Of a stretch of 64,000 nt of DNA, positions 34,700 through 42,497 are shown one piece after another; within the stretch, counting starts at the first letter, position 1, and the number at the start of each line of letters is the position of its first letter. A program made the position numbers and the translations under genes. The notes under the pieces were generated by a model that did not search any database, was not told the origin of the DNA, and saw only the letters and a list, made by a program, of their open reading frames with translations. The DNA lies in NCBI GenBank assembly GCA_965226245.1, contig CBDDCL010000015.1:6696001-6760000 (forward strand). The letters are read 5' to 3'. This stretch comes from CBDCYS01 sp965226245. GTDB taxonomy: Bacteria; Acidobacteriota; Terriglobia; Bryobacterales; UBA6623.

Positions 34700-35230
34700 T
34701 TTTACCACATCCCAGGGTCAGTTATCGGCATAAATTTTTTTACACCAGAATTCGACGGGTGAACCTGAACCGGGATCGGTGCGGTGGTCTCATTTGTCGC
34801 TGAGGCCGTGGCAGGTCAAGCCCTCACAGCGGAGGCGGTTCCGCGGCGCCGTTCCGCCGCGCCGGGTCGAGCATGAGGATATCGCCCATGCCTCGATTGC
34901 GTGCGTTAAGTAACTCGTATCGAAGGACTTGTAGCCGACACCCGGCCATTCGAGGGGGCACCAAGGCGTTGCCGCCCGGTTTGCTTGTCCACCTGGTCGA
35001 TGAGAACCATCTCGTTTCCAGCCAAAACCGCGGCTCACGGGACTATCATAAGTCTCGGGAGCTGTCGGAAGGCGATATCGTTCCCTTTCCGCAACTGAGT
35101 TTCCCTCTTCGGGTGAATGAGGTAATTGTCGGTGCGGAAGGTCGATTGGGGAACGCGAGTTTGGCCAAACCGCGCCAAATCACAGGCAGTATGGCAATTT
35201 AGCGTGCATATTCTTGATACGGCCAAAGAG
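34700..35230. other. Gene-free stretch upstream of der
   Basis: About 530 bases without a convincing gene. It begins with an AT-rich tract (ATAAATTTTTTTACACC near 34731-34747) that could hold promoter elements for the membrane pair. The remainder is open in several frames but none resembles a known protein. Confidence 0.45.
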
Positions 35231-35566
35231 TTGGCATTGCGAACGACGAAGCAGCCGGCGTGGGGAATCATTGTTGTGTTCGCAGCGCAAGGTTTAGGCC
35301 TAGGCGCGGACCCGCCTCGGTATGAAGACCACAACAAGCTGCTCTACTATTTGGATGAGCAAGGTTCGAAACAACCGGTCCGCTCAAAGACCGAGTGGGA
35401 CAAGCGCCGGCAGCACATCGTGGCGAACATGGAGCTCGTGATGGGCTCGCTGCCCAGCGCCGAAAAACCGCCCTTGGAAATCCAGGTGCTTGAAGAACTG
35501 CGGTTTGACGGCTATACACGGAAGAAGGTCCGCGGCCGACAGCGGCTACGCCCGATGGTATCATGA
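35231..35566 (+). pseudogene. N-terminal fragment of an alpha/beta-hydrolase (acetyl xylan esterase-like)
   Basis: The frame encodes a signal-like start (PAWGIIVVFAAQGLGLGA), then YEDHNKLLYYLDEQGSKQPV and RRQHIVANMELVMGSLPSAE. This is the N-terminus of large secreted dienelactone/acetyl-xylan-esterase-like hydrolases common in Acidobacteriota and Planctomycetes. It stops soon after FDGYTRKKV, where the hydrolase core should begin, with the der gene following at once. The body of the gene is missing. The start codon is uncertain. Confidence 0.5.
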
Positions 35567-35572
35567 GTGGCC

Positions 35573-36904
35573 ATGACCCTCCCGGAATGTCCGACGGTGG
35601 TCATCGTTGGACGCCCGAACGTCGGCAAGTCAACTCTTTTCAACCGTATAACCCGCAGCCGGCGAGCGATCGTTGGCAATGAGCCCGGTATCACCCGCGA
35701 CCGGATCCGCCTTGAAGCGGAGTGGAAGGGACGTCCTTTCGAGCTGATTGATACGGGCGGGATGATGTTTGGCGAAACCGCCGAATTTTCGGTACTGGTC
35801 AGCAGCCAGGTGAGAGTAGCCATCGAGTCGGCGGCGCGCTTGATCTTTGTCGTCGACGGCCGATCCGAGATCAGTGAAACGGATCGAGATTTGGCCGACC
35901 TGCTGCGCCGAACGAACAAGCCTGTCTCGCTTGCGGTGAATAAATGCGACACTCCGGAAAGACAAGCCCTTGCCGCTGGTTTCTACGAGTTAGGCTTTCG
36001 AGACGTCTTTTCGGTTTCGGCCGAGCACGACTTGGGCGTGGACGTTCTGCTGGACCACGTTACAGAAGGCTTTCCGGTGTTGGAGCTGAGCGAGGCGGAA
36101 GAGAGACCGATTCGCGTGGCGATCATCGGACGGCCTAACGTTGGTAAGTCAACTCTGCTCAATTGTCTGACCGGGAAACAGCGATCGATCGTTTCTCCGA
36201 CGCCGGGGACGACTCGGGATGCCGTCGACGAGGAGATTGAGCGCGGCGGCGTCCGTTTTCAATTTGTCGACACTGCTGGAATCCGCAGGAAGGGCAAAAC
36301 AGCGGAAATGACCGAGAAGCTGAGCGTGGTGATGGCGCAAAGGCATATCCGGCTCGCGGACGTGGTATTGACGCTGGTAGATGCAGCGGAAGGAGCAACA
36401 GCGCTTGATGCCAAGATTGCGAGCTACGCTCATGCAGGCGGCAGGGCAATGGTGATCATCGTCAACAAGTGGGATCAGGCGCCGGCCGCCAAGTCCCGCA
36501 AGGCCGCGCGCTCTGCATTTACGCTCGAAGTTCGTGACCACATGAAGTATCTTGACTACGCTCCAGTCCTGTTTGCGTCCGCGCTGACAGGACAAGGAGT
36601 GGGCGAAATCTTCGGTGCGGTCCGAAAGGCCTACCTGGCCGCTCACAGGCGCGTGACAACGGGTCAGTTGAATCGCTTTCTGGGGGAGGTCGATTTTGAT
36701 CGTGTTTCGGCTCCCCGATTTCAAAAACCCGTGATTCGCTACGTCACTCAGGCCAGTGTCGCCCCTCCGACTTTCGTCTTCTTCACGAACCGAGCCAAGA
36801 AGTTTCACTTCTCCTACGAACGTTTTTTGATCAATCAGGTGAGGAGGAACTTCGACTTCGAAGGGACTCCTGTCGTGATCAAGTCCAAGAGCGCCAAACG
36901 CTGA
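35573..36904 (+). CDS. der: Ribosome biogenesis GTPase Der (EngA)
   Basis: A 443-residue GTPase with two tandem G domains, needed for 50S ribosomal subunit assembly. The first domain has GRPNVGKSTLFNRITRSRRA, DTGGMM and N-K-C-D. The second has GRPNVGKSTLLNCLTGKQRS near residue 185, DTAGIRRKGK, NKWDQ and a KH-like C-terminal domain (NRAKKFHFSYERFLINQVR). Length and order match the family. The ATG at 35573 is preferred to a GTG six bases upstream. It follows the hydrolase fragment with no gap and is transcribed with pheA 61 bases downstream. Confidence 0.97.
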   Translation: MTLPECPTVVIVGRPNVGKSTLFNRITRSRRAIVGNEPGITRDRIRLEAEWKGRPFELIDTGGMMFGETAEFSVLVSSQVRVAIESAARLIFVVDGRSEISETDRDLADLLRRTNKPVSLAVNKCDTPERQALAAGFYELGFRDVFSVSAEHDLGVDVLLDHVTEGFPVLELSEAEERPIRVAIIGRPNVGKSTLLNCLTGKQRSIVSPTPGTTRDAVDEEIERGGVRFQFVDTAGIRRKGKTAEMTEKLSVVMAQRHIRLADVVLTLVDAAEGATALDAKIASYAHAGGRAMVIIVNKWDQAPAAKSRKAARSAFTLEVRDHMKYLDYAPVLFASALTGQGVGEIFGAVRKAYLAAHRRVTTGQLNRFLGEVDFDRVSAPRFQKPVIRYVTQASVAPPTFVFFTNRAKKFHFSYERFLINQVRRNFDFEGTPVVIKSKSAKR

Positions 36905-36965
36905 CCGTATAATGAATCGACGGGCGAGGACCGGCGCCTGCGAGCGGCGATCCCGCTGAGACATC

Positions 36966-37802
36966 ATGGCCCGCAAGAAGGTTGCATTTCAGGGCGCCCG
37001 GGGCGCATTCAGCGAGGAAGCCAGCCGAATGCTCCTGGGCGACGAGTTAGCCTACCTGCCTTGTGAACGCTTCGAACAGGTTTTTCGCGCCCTGGCGGAC
37101 GGGAAAGTTCGCTACGCGGTTGTGCCGATCGAAAACACCCTTGCCGGCTCGGTTCATGAGAACTATGATCATCTTCTGAAATTCCAGCTCCCGATTATTG
37201 CCGAAGCGCGTCTTCGGATTGTGCACAACCTGATCGCGCGGCCGGAGGTGAAGTTTTCTCAGATTCGCAGGGCGATCTCCCATCCCGTTGCGCTGCGGCA
37301 GTGTCTTCGCTTCTTCGAGAAGTATCCCCAGATCCGTTCCGAGGTCTTCTATGACACGGCCGGCAGCGTAGAACAAGTCATGCAGCACCGCGACCCCGCC
37401 GTCGCGGCGATTGGATCCGCTTTGGCGGCGGAGTATTACGGCGCCAAGACCCTGCGGCGCTCAATCGAGGACGACCGGCGGAACTACACGCGTTTCTTCT
37501 TGCTCGCGCGCAAGGCTCCCAAACTTCGGTCTAAGAATGGTCAAACATTGAAGACGTCGATCGTTTTTTCAACTCGCGATCAGCCTGGAACGTTATTCCG
37601 CTGCATAGGCGCCTTGGCGCTCCGAGACATCAACCTGATCAAGATCGAATCGCGGCCCCTCAGGGGACGCCCCTGGGAATATTTGTTTTATGTGGACTTG
37701 ATTGGTTCTCCGCTGGAAGAGAGATATCGCAACGCCATGTCCCACCTTGCGGAGATGACTGAGTTTTTGACGATTTTGGGCTGCTATCCTCAGGCCGCAT
37801 AG
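36966..37802 (+). CDS. pheA: Prephenate dehydratase
   Basis: A 278-residue enzyme that turns prephenate into phenylpyruvate in phenylalanine synthesis. The substrate domain begins FQGARGAFSEEASRMLLGDE, with YAVVPIENTLAGSVHENYDH near 57 and the family motif DRRNYTRFFLLARKAP near 170 containing the catalytic Thr-Arg-Phe. A regulatory ACT domain follows (VFSTRDQPGTLFRCIGALAL near 202, then IKIESRPLRGRPWEYLFYVD with the E-S-R-P Phe-binding motif), so feedback inhibition by Phe is expected. There is no chorismate mutase domain. It lies 61 bases after der. Confidence 0.96.
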   Translation: MARKKVAFQGARGAFSEEASRMLLGDELAYLPCERFEQVFRALADGKVRYAVVPIENTLAGSVHENYDHLLKFQLPIIAEARLRIVHNLIARPEVKFSQIRRAISHPVALRQCLRFFEKYPQIRSEVFYDTAGSVEQVMQHRDPAVAAIGSALAAEYYGAKTLRRSIEDDRRNYTRFFLLARKAPKLRSKNGQTLKTSIVFSTRDQPGTLFRCIGALALRDINLIKIESRPLRGRPWEYLFYVDLIGSPLEERYRNAMSHLAEMTEFLTILGCYPQAA

Positions 37803-37873
37803 CAAATGGCATTCCTCGCGTCCCGCGACGCCGGGTTCCGTTTGGGGCGCCCTGCGGCGATCAGCCGGATTGC

Positions 37874-38212
37874 ATGGCAATGAAGATTCGCCTTCTAGAC
37901 ATCGCTCACGCCCGGTCGGGCGATAAAGGGGATACGGTCAATATCGGTCTGATCGCGCGAGAGGAAAGATTCTATCCCCTGCTTGCTCGGGAGGTCACAG
38001 CCGCCCGAGTCCAACGGCACTTCGCGGGGCTCTGCAACGGAACGGTGGAGCGCTACGAACTCCCCAATCTTTGGGCGCTCAACTTCCTTCTCCACCAAGC
38101 ACTGGGGGGAGGGGGAACTCTGTCGTTGCGCACCGACGCCCAGGGGAAGACCTTCAGTGCGGGCCTTCTGCGGATGGAACTTGAACTAGCCGACGATCAA
38201 CTGCCGGACTAG
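37874..38212 (+). CDS. AtuA-like ferredoxin-fold domain protein
   Basis: A 112-residue protein corresponding to the small C-terminal domain of the AtuA family (acyclic terpene utilisation). The family pattern is clear: A-H-A-R-S-G-D-K-G-D-T-V-N-I-G-L near residues 12-27, then Y-E-L-P-N-L-W-A-L-N-F-L-L near 60. In many bacteria it is a separate gene beside the large AtuA-like domain gene, which is not visible here. The function is unknown. Confidence 0.8.
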   Translation: MAMKIRLLDIAHARSGDKGDTVNIGLIAREERFYPLLAREVTAARVQRHFAGLCNGTVERYELPNLWALNFLLHQALGGGGTLSLRTDAQGKTFSAGLLRMELELADDQLPD

Positions 38213-38233
38213 CCACGGGTCAGTCGCGGCTTA

Positions 38234-39732
38234 GCAGCCCGTGATAAAAGTACAAGAATACATCAAATACTTTACAATTACAACATCTTGGTGTATAATT
38301 GTTTTATGGCAATGGGACGACGCAACCAGCGGCAGCGGCAGAAAGGGCTCTGGGTCGCCGCCGCGGATCTGCCACACACAGCGGCCCACCCGTTTTATCG
38401 CAGGCTCAACGAGCTGCTCGACGAGCACGGCTTCGACGACTTCGCCGAACAGCGCTGCGAGAAGTTCTACGCGGCGCACATGGGCCGTCCCTCGCTGACG
38501 CCCGGCAGCTACTTCCGCTGCCTGTTGATCGGCTACCTCGAAGGCATCGACAGCGAGCGCGGCATCGCTTGGCGCCTGGCCGATTCGATCTCGCTGCGGC
38601 GCTTTCTCGCCATCGAGCTCGACGAATCCACGCCCGATCATTCGACGATCTCGCGCAGCCGCCGCCTGATCGACGTCGAAACGCACCGCCAAGTGTTCAC
38701 CTGGGTGCTGCAATTGCTCGCCCAGCAGGGGCTGTTGAAAGGCGCTACGATTGCGGTCGATGCCACCACGCTGGAGGCCAACGCGGCCTTGCGCTCGATC
38801 GTGCGGCGCGACAGCGGCGAGAGCTACGAAGAGTTTCTCAAGGGGCTGGCGGCGGAGTCGGGGATCGAGACGCCGACTCGCGAGCAGCTGGCCAAGCTGG
38901 ACAAAAAGCGCAAAAACAAAGGCTCCAACAAGGATTGGACGAATCCGCATGACCCCGACGCCAAGATCACAAAAATGAAAGACGGGCGCACGCACTTGGC
39001 GCACAAGGCCGAGCACGCCGTGGACCTGCAGACGGGCGCGCTGCTGGCGCTGACCGTGCAAGGCGCCGATCTGGGCGACACGAGCACCGTGTCCGAGACG
39101 ATTAGCGCGGCCGCGGAGCAAGTTGCCGCGGTCGCCCAAGACCAGCAGGCGAACGAGCAACTGTCTCCCCAAGGGCTGCAAGAAGTGGTGGCCGACAAGG
39201 GCTATCACAGCAACGACGTGCTGACGGACCTCAAGACGCTGCAGATGCGTTCTTACATCAATGAACCGGACCGCGGGCGGCGCAACTGGTGCGGCAAGCG
39301 GCGGCAGCAACAAGCGGTGTATGGCAACCGGCGACGGATGCGCGGCGAGCGGGGCAAACAACTGTCACGGTTGCGCAGCGAGCGGGTGGAACGCAGTTTT
39401 GCTCACTTATGTGAGACCGGCCGGATGCGGCGGACGCACTTGCGCGGCCACGAAAATATCTTGAAACGGCTGCTGATTCACGGCGGCGCGTTCAACTTGT
39501 CGCTGCTGCTGAGGAAGGAGCTGGGAGCGGGCACGCCGCGCGGGCTGGCAGAAGCGAAAAAGGCCTTCGATTCGCTCTGGGAGGCCGTCAGGCGGCCCTT
39601 TTCGGCGCGGCAAGCGCTTTTGCTTGGGTTGTGGACGCGGCTGGTCAACGGACCCTTCCGACTCGACTGGCAACCGCGAATCTTCGGTCCCGCTCGCACC
39701 GCTTGAAAACAGCCACTTCTGCCACGGGCTGC
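38234..39732 (+). mobile_element. IS5/IS1182-like insertion sequence (about 1.5 kb)
   Basis: The terminal inverted repeat begins GCAGCCCGTG and extends, with mismatches, through ATAAAAGT at the left and ACTTCTGCC at the right. The left flank is TTAG and the right flank CTAG, both matching the YTAR target of IS5-type elements. One transposase fills the element. Its right end forms part of the stop codon of the converging FmdB gene. Confidence 0.75.
38306..39706 (+). CDS. IS5/IS1182-type DDE transposase
   Basis: A transposase of about 466 residues with an N-terminal InsH-like (DUF772) region (GSYFRCLLIGYLEGIDSERG, then PDHSTISRSRRLID) and a DDE core: VDATTLEANAALRSIVRRDS near 150, EVVADKGYHSNDVLTDLK near 295 (second Asp) and RVERSFAHLCETGRMRRTHL near 365 (Glu). 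A Lys-rich spacer lies between them. The ATG at 38306 is preferred to an upstream ATG at 38288. It is preceded by TATAAT at 38294-38299. The frame is intact, so the element may be active. Confidence 0.88.
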   Translation: MAMGRRNQRQRQKGLWVAAADLPHTAAHPFYRRLNELLDEHGFDDFAEQRCEKFYAAHMGRPSLTPGSYFRCLLIGYLEGIDSERGIAWRLADSISLRRFLAIELDESTPDHSTISRSRRLIDVETHRQVFTWVLQLLAQQGLLKGATIAVDATTLEANAALRSIVRRDSGESYEEFLKGLAAESGIETPTREQLAKLDKKRKNKGSNKDWTNPHDPDAKITKMKDGRTHLAHKAEHAVDLQTGALLALTVQGADLGDTSTVSETISAAAEQVAAVAQDQQANEQLSPQGLQEVVADKGYHSNDVLTDLKTLQMRSYINEPDRGRRNWCGKRRQQQAVYGNRRRMRGERGKQLSRLRSERVERSFAHLCETGRMRRTHLRGHENILKRLLIHGGAFNLSLLLRKELGAGTPRGLAEAKKAFDSLWEAVRRPFSARQALLLGLWTRLVNGPFRLDWQPRIFGPARTA

Positions 39733-39971
39733 TAGCCCATGCCACAAGGCATACTGCCGCCGCCGGCTTGGCACACTCCAGCAGCTTGATTCGCGCAGCC
39801 GGAAACTCCGTTACCGTTCGACGTCTGTGCAGCGAATGTCGAGAAGAGCTTCTCAACCGATTCGCTGCCGCAATCGGAGCAGACCACGGCTTCCGCCTTG
39901 TCCTTTGAACTGAGGACCAGTTGTTCGAAGTTTGAAGTGCAATCGGTGCAATGGTATTCGAAGATCGGCAT
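39732..39971 (-). CDS. FmdB-family zinc-ribbon protein
   Basis: A 79-residue regulatory-type zinc ribbon of the FmdB family. The start MPIFEYHCTDCTSNFEQLVL carries the first C-x-x-C and VVCSDCGSESVEKLFS the second, the two forming one zinc site. The Gly/Cys-rich tail (QAGGGSMPCGMG) is typical. The stop codon TAG is made of one host base and two bases of the end of the IS downstream, so the original end may have been different. The function of the family is not established. Confidence 0.82.
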   Translation of the reverse strand: MPIFEYHCTDCTSNFEQLVLSSKDKAEAVVCSDCGSESVEKLFSTFAAQTSNGNGVSGCANQAAGVCQAGGGSMPCGMG

Positions 39972-40027
39972 GGATAATTCCATTGTAGTCCTTTGAGTTG
40001 TATGCGGCAATTCGCCGGCCGAGGTGT

Positions 40028-40306
40028 GTTGTAGCACAATAGAAATGTCCCCCTCGCCAGCACAGTAGAAATGTCCCCTTGCGCGCTAAGCTCTTAAGCC
40101 CATTCGCCTTGTTGAACCGAGTGCTCTTTTCGCGTCGGCGAGGGAACAGTCAAGGGCGAGCCCGTAGGGCTTGGCTTTGCGGACCCTTGACGGGTCCCTC
40201 GCCGACGCCATCATCAGCCTGCTAGGCGAAGGGGCCAGCCACGAATCTGATCTAGAGGGGACATTTCTATTGTGCGCGCAAGGGGACATTTTCATTGGGT
40301 TACAAC
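40028..40306. mobile_element. 279-bp MITE-like element with long hairpin and 18-bp flanking repeats
   Basis: The ends are a 25-bp inverted repeat, GTTGTAGCACAATAGAAATG... at 40028-40052 and its inverse at 40282-40306 (21 of 25 identical). An extra internal copy of the ACA(G/A)TAGAAATGTCCCC motif lies at 40061-40077, and an inverted copy at 40257-40274. The centre holds a hairpin with 25-base arms (40132-40156 and 40184-40208, 22 of 25 paired). It is flanked by an 18-bp perfect direct repeat, ATTCGCCGGCCGAGGTGT, at 40010-40027 and 40307-40324. There is no gene inside, so it is non-autonomous. Confidence 0.75.
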
Positions 40307-40585
40307 ATTCGCCGGCCGAGGTGTACCAGACACTGGCGCGCCCAGGCCGGGGCCGGCCCTCATTGATTATTGAGATGGAAATGCGGCGCTTGAAGCTCGT
40401 ATGCGGGCTTATCCCAATACTGTTCAGTTGGCAGTTCCGCGCGGAGGGTTTTGGTTCAATGGCACGTGCTCTTGTATCGGGCAGCAACGAACGAACGCCT
40501 CACAGAGCTTTGCTGCAGAGGCGTAAGCATGCGGTTGTTCTCCTGCGCCCCGACTGCGGACTTCCGTCCGCGGCTCTGTCCGGCC

Positions 40586-40649
40586 GTCTGAAATTTCTTG
40601 CCACAGTCGGGAACGACGTCTGAAATTTCCTGCTGCAATCGGAAACGAT
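40586..40649. repeat. Two imperfect 32-bp direct repeats
   Basis: GTCTGAAATTTCTTGCCACA... (40586-40617) and GTCTGAAATTTCCTGCTGCA... (40618-40649) match at 27 of 32 positions. They lie in a gene-free stretch (40325-40692) before IS copy 2. Confidence 0.7.
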
Positions 40650-40692
40650 TGACTATACGGATACTACTGTATGTGGACAATATTGGGGCTTA

Positions 40693-41719
40693 ATGGGGTA
40701 TTTAGTTGACTCCAGTAGCCACAATATGTTGTGGTTGGGGGCATGAAGGAGGACTACCCCCGAAACCTCGTCGAGTTGGAAGCTCGATTCTCGACCGAGG
40801 AGGCGTGCCGGGAGTACCTGCTGAAGCTGCGCTGGCCGGAGGGGTTCGTGTGCCCGCGCTGTGGGATCCAGTCCTCATGGGCCAGCAAACGCAATCTGCT
40901 GCTCTGCGCCGACTGCGGTTACCAGGCCTCGGTGACGGCGGGCACGATTTTCCAGGACACCCGCAAGCCCTTGACGTTGTGGTTCCGGGCGGCTTGGTGG
41001 GTGACAACGCAAAAAGGCGGGGCCAGCGCGCTGGAGTTGCAGCGGGTCTTGGGTTTGGGTAGCTATGTAACCGCCTGGACCTGGCTGCACAAGTTCCGCC
41101 GCGCCATGGTGCGCCCCGGTCGCAATCGGCTGGTCGGCCGGGTGGAGGTGGACGAAACGTATGTGGGCGGAGTCGAAGAGGGCGTCCGAGGTCGCGAAAT
41201 GGTTGGCAAAGCGTTAGTTGCGGTTGCTGCCGAGGAGGATGGGCGCGGTATGGGTCGCATCCGGCTCCGTCGGATCGCGGATGCCTCAGCGGCGAGCTTG
41301 GAAGCCTTTGTCGAAGAAGCTATCCAACCTGGCAGCCTCGTGCACACCGACGGCTGGGAAGGCTATGCGGGATTGGAGAACAAAGGATACCGCCATGAAG
41401 TCACCGTGCTGCGCGGGAAGCGGCAATCGGCGAGTAAGCTGCTGCCGAGAGTCCATCGTGTCGCCTCTCTGCTAAAGCGCTGGCTGTTGGGGACCCACCA
41501 GGGGGCTGTCAGTCACGAGTATTTGGACTACTACCTGGACGAGTTCACGTTCCGCTTCAACCGGCGGACCTCACGGTCGCGCGGCAAACTTTTCTATCGC
41601 CTCCTCCAGCAGGCGGTCGCCGCCGACCCTGCTCCCTATAAGACAATGGTCGAGGCCACCAGGGCCGGCACCCCCACCCCCAAGATGTAGTGGCTACTGG
41701 AGTCAACTAAATACCCCAT
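40693..41719 (+). mobile_element. IS1595-type insertion sequence, copy 2 (1027 bp)
   Basis: Same length, ends and gene as copy 1, in opposite orientation. It is flanked by TGGGGCTTA at 40684-40692 and 41720-41728, a 9-bp direct repeat (8 bp plus one shared base). Its own target duplication shows it inserted independently. The TTA of the right repeat is the stop codon of the DUF1501 relic next to it. Confidence 0.95.
40743..41690 (+). CDS. IS1595-family (ISXO2-like) transposase, second copy
   Basis: Amino-acid sequence identical to the 315-residue transposase at 18623-19570, and the other reading frames across it are identical too, so the DNA is essentially unchanged. This implies recent transposition or gene conversion. 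The zinc ribbon and the DDE/N catalytic domain (VEVDETYVGG, VHTDGWEGY) are intact. The ATG lies behind GGTTGGGGGC, only about 50 bases from the IS end, so expression relies on a promoter in or near the terminal repeat. Confidence 0.95.
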   Translation: MKEDYPRNLVELEARFSTEEACREYLLKLRWPEGFVCPRCGIQSSWASKRNLLLCADCGYQASVTAGTIFQDTRKPLTLWFRAAWWVTTQKGGASALELQRVLGLGSYVTAWTWLHKFRRAMVRPGRNRLVGRVEVDETYVGGVEEGVRGREMVGKALVAVAAEEDGRGMGRIRLRRIADASAASLEAFVEEAIQPGSLVHTDGWEGYAGLENKGYRHEVTVLRGKRQSASKLLPRVHRVASLLKRWLLGTHQGAVSHEYLDYYLDEFTFRFNRRTSRSRGKLFYRLLQQAVAADPAPYKTMVEATRAGTPTPKM

Positions 41720-41725
41720 TGGGGC

Positions 41726-42084
41726 TTATCCCCACAGCTCGTGTACTGGCCCGTAGGCATCCTCACTCGCCATCGGGACATACTCGAAGCCTCGGCCCAG
41801 GGGATCGTCAGTGCGGATGGTGGTCCAGTTAATGCCCATGGCCGAATAGATCGTGCCCTCGATATCCTCGGGACGCACATCCCGGCCCCGTGACCAGCCG
41901 GGTCTATTGTGAACGCTCCTGTGGGGTCGGTCTGGCCGATCACCGTCCCGCCTTTGACGCCACCGCCTGCCAGCACGTAGAACATCTGCAGGTAATGATC
42001 CCGGCCGGCCCGGTCGTTCGTGACGAGCATCAAGCACGGCACAACCCATAGCATGCCGCCTGTAAGGTATTGAAACCGCTTCAT
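41726..42084 (-). pseudogene. C-terminal relic of a second DUF1501 gene, one-base deletion
   Basis: The frame from ATG 42084 (behind GAGGAGTCACACAA) begins MKRFQYLTGGMLWVV, then joins DUF1501 sequence: DRAGRDHYLQMFYVLAGGGV, then KGGTVIGQTDPTGAFTIDP. The frame then shifts, and the neighbouring frame continues GWSRGRDVRPEDIEGTIYSA, MGINWTTIRTDDPLGRGFEY, ending H-E-L-W-G-stop at the IS border. This matches the intact DUF1501 gene at 10332-11711 (GRDHHPY...GGGVQGG, IIDTGW, IYSAMGINW). The shift fits loss of one A in GAC-ACC-GGC-TGG (D-T-G-W). The first two thirds of the gene are missing. Confidence 0.65.
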
Positions 42085-42497
42085 TTGTGTGACTCCTCGA
42101 TACTCGAACGCAGACTTGTTGGAGCGAGGAAACTGGGGGCCTTTACTCGCCGCTCTTTCCCCATAAACCCTCAGATCGGTCAAAAGTTGCAGGGGTAAAC
42201 CGATATTCGAATTGGTACGGCGAGTTGCCTCGGCGTGTCAACGTCCGTAACGACAGTGCGGTTTATTGCCCTTCCGGCCGCCGCTAGATGTGACCATACC
42301 GCAGTCTATTCCACACCTTGCGCAACTCGCCTGCATATTCGGTGTTTACCCTGTTGCTACGATAAGGAACTGGTATCGCTTCCTTCCCGACGTGAGGCCG
42401 CCTTTCGAGAGCCCGTGGATTACAAGATGCCGATCGTTGTCAGTCCACGTTCTCGACTTTGTTTTCTATGAGGTCTTCGGGCTTCCGGGTGCATCGA
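42085..42497. other. Intergenic stretch before the secreted repeat protein
   Basis: About 410 bases between divergent units. No gene is supported. It should contain the promoter of the secreted protein downstream. No clear hairpin or operator was seen. Confidence 0.4.

Noticed and set aside
38231..39361. 376-codon minus-strand frame across the IS5-like transposase
   Set aside because: Antisense shadow, arginine/valine-rich, no start signal.
18594..41719. Composite transposon formed by the two IS1595 copies
   Set aside because: Each copy has its own distinct target duplication, and the cargo is ordinary chromosomal housekeeping DNA.
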